Assembly (NCBI RefSeq): GCF_014200605.1
Contig: NZ_JACHCE010000005.1
Coordinates: forward strand, 310,001 to 374,000
Source: Pedobacter cryoconitis
Lineage (GTDB): Bacteria; Bacteroidota; Bacteroidia; Sphingobacteriales; Sphingobacteriaceae
Direction of reading: 5' to 3'
Length of the DNA: 64,000 nucleotides
This document shows positions 63,515 through 64,000 of this stretch, one piece after another (position 1 is the first letter of the stretch; each line of letters begins with the position of its first letter). The notes beneath the pieces were generated by a model. It did not search any database. It saw only the letters and a program-made list of their open reading frames with translations, and was not told the origin of the DNA. Position numbers and translations under genes: made by a program.

Positions 63515-63787
63515 CTAGTATTCTGCAAATACTTCGTCCGGATAACACCATAACCAGCGTTCACCTGGTTCGGCTGAGGAAATTACCGGATGCTGAGTTG
63601 AATGATAATGTTTGGTCATATGTTTTTGTGGAGAATCATCACAGCAAAGTGTGATTCCGCAGGTTTGACAAGTCCGTAAGTGCATCCATTCAGTACGATG
63701 TTTAATACACTCTTCGCAAACATAATCTTCACTTAATCTGACGTTTTTGATCGCAGTGATATGACTGCAAGGTTCTTGTTCATCCAT
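63515..63787 (-). CDS. UBP-type zinc finger protein
   Basis: The 90-residue protein is a stand-alone ZnF-UBP-like domain: CSHITAIK, CEECIKHR, RTCQTCGITLCCDDSPQKHM, HYHSTQHPVI, and WLWCYPDE. The Cys/His ligands fit the zinc-finger of eukaryotic ubiquitin proteases; the finger alone is common in bacteria, with unknown role. It is transcribed 28 bases downstream of the dioxygenase fragment, so it may be co-expressed. Confidence 0.8.
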   Translation of the reverse strand: MDEQEPCSHITAIKNVRLSEDYVCEECIKHRTEWMHLRTCQTCGITLCCDDSPQKHMTKHYHSTQHPVISSAEPGERWLWCYPDEVFAEY

Positions 63788-63815
63788 TCTCTTGTTGTTT
63801 TAGGCTATTCAGATA

Positions 63816-64000
63816 TTATTTATAATACAACCTTGCACTCTTAAACTTATACCCGCTATCATTGGAGAAGTTCGTTTTGCTATGTACAATTCTCCGGTTA
63901 TTAATCACCAGAAGATCCCCTTTGTTAAGCGTATGCTGTTCACCAATTTCATGGATGAGTTCTTCCAGTTTTTGAAGTACATCTTTGGCAATGTGTAACA
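63816..64000 (-). CDS. TauD/TfdA-like 2-oxoglutarate-dependent dioxygenase, C-terminal part (5' end outside window)
   Basis: The open frame on the minus strand, ~60 residues ending at TAA 63816, contains HEIGEQHTLNKGDLLVINNR and RIVHSKTNF. These fit the C-terminal region of TauD/TfdA-like Fe(II)/2-oxoglutarate dioxygenases, with a metal-ligand His in VHSKT. The remaining iron ligands lie beyond the window, so substrate and completeness are unknown. Confidence 0.65.
   Translation of the reverse strand, partial: LHIAKDVLQKLEELIHEIGEQHTLNKGDLLVINNRRIVHSKTNFSNDSGYKFKSARLYYK

Overview
The window looks like the chromosome of a member of the Bacteroidota, most likely the family Sphingobacteriaceae (Pedobacter-like). 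Supporting signs are a SusC/SusD pair, GLPGLI and OMP_b-brl-type proteins, two POT peptide transporters, an orphan ECF sigma factor, LytTR/His_kinase signalling, scarce Shine-Dalgarno sequences, promoter elements resembling the phylum's TTTG-N19-TAnnTTTG consensus, and an AT-rich base composition. The genus is an inference from gene style, not from a marker gene.

Layout. 1-7.7 kb: end of a PQQ-type sugar dehydrogenase, a secreted MORN-repeat/hydrolase fusion, the two subunits of a 3-oxoacid CoA-transferase, uridine kinase overlapping a triple-LysM protein, Dps, and a UbiD-type decarboxylase. 7.7-15.5 kb: FadL-like outer membrane protein, Gly/Tyr-rich lipoprotein, prolyl-tRNA synthetase followed by a cystathionine gamma-synthase-like enzyme, a TIGR02757 protein, a DUF1905/YdeI-like protein and a DPM1-like glycosyltransferase. 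15.6-25.1 kb (all minus strand): two tandem POT transporters, a secreted protein coupled to a thiolase, and an outer membrane beta-barrel/GLPGLI pair. An ECF sigma gene is divergent from that pair.

26.2-30.9 kb is an accessory segment bounded by a perfect 51-bp direct repeat. It contains a multiply frameshifted tyrosine integrase, a lipoprotein with a glycine-rich linker and an HExxH domain, a small secreted partner, and gene remnants. It reads as a decayed integrative element that inserted into a transcription terminator. 31.4-37.2 kb is a complete RND efflux operon (TolC, permease, adaptor). 37.2-47.6 kb holds secreted proteins of unknown role, OsmC, an M28 peptidase, a LytS/LytTR two-component pair, and a reductase-like gene divergent from a TetR regulator with two clear palindromic operators between them.

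47.6-53.5 kb is a second decayed accessory region. A 0.48-kb imperfect inverted repeat, including 107 identical bases, encloses a beta-lactamase-fold serine hydrolase and a tyrosine recombinase broken by three frame disruptions. It abuts a tRNA-Pro gene. 53.7-64 kb: a GntR/LacI-like regulator, a 43-residue lipoprotein, a TonB-receptor-like barrel, an Lrp/AsnC regulator, a SusC/SusD nutrient uptake pair, a UBP-type zinc-finger protein and the end of a TauD-like dioxygenase. The most unusual material is in the two decayed elements; no CRISPR array, rRNA or intact insertion sequence was seen.
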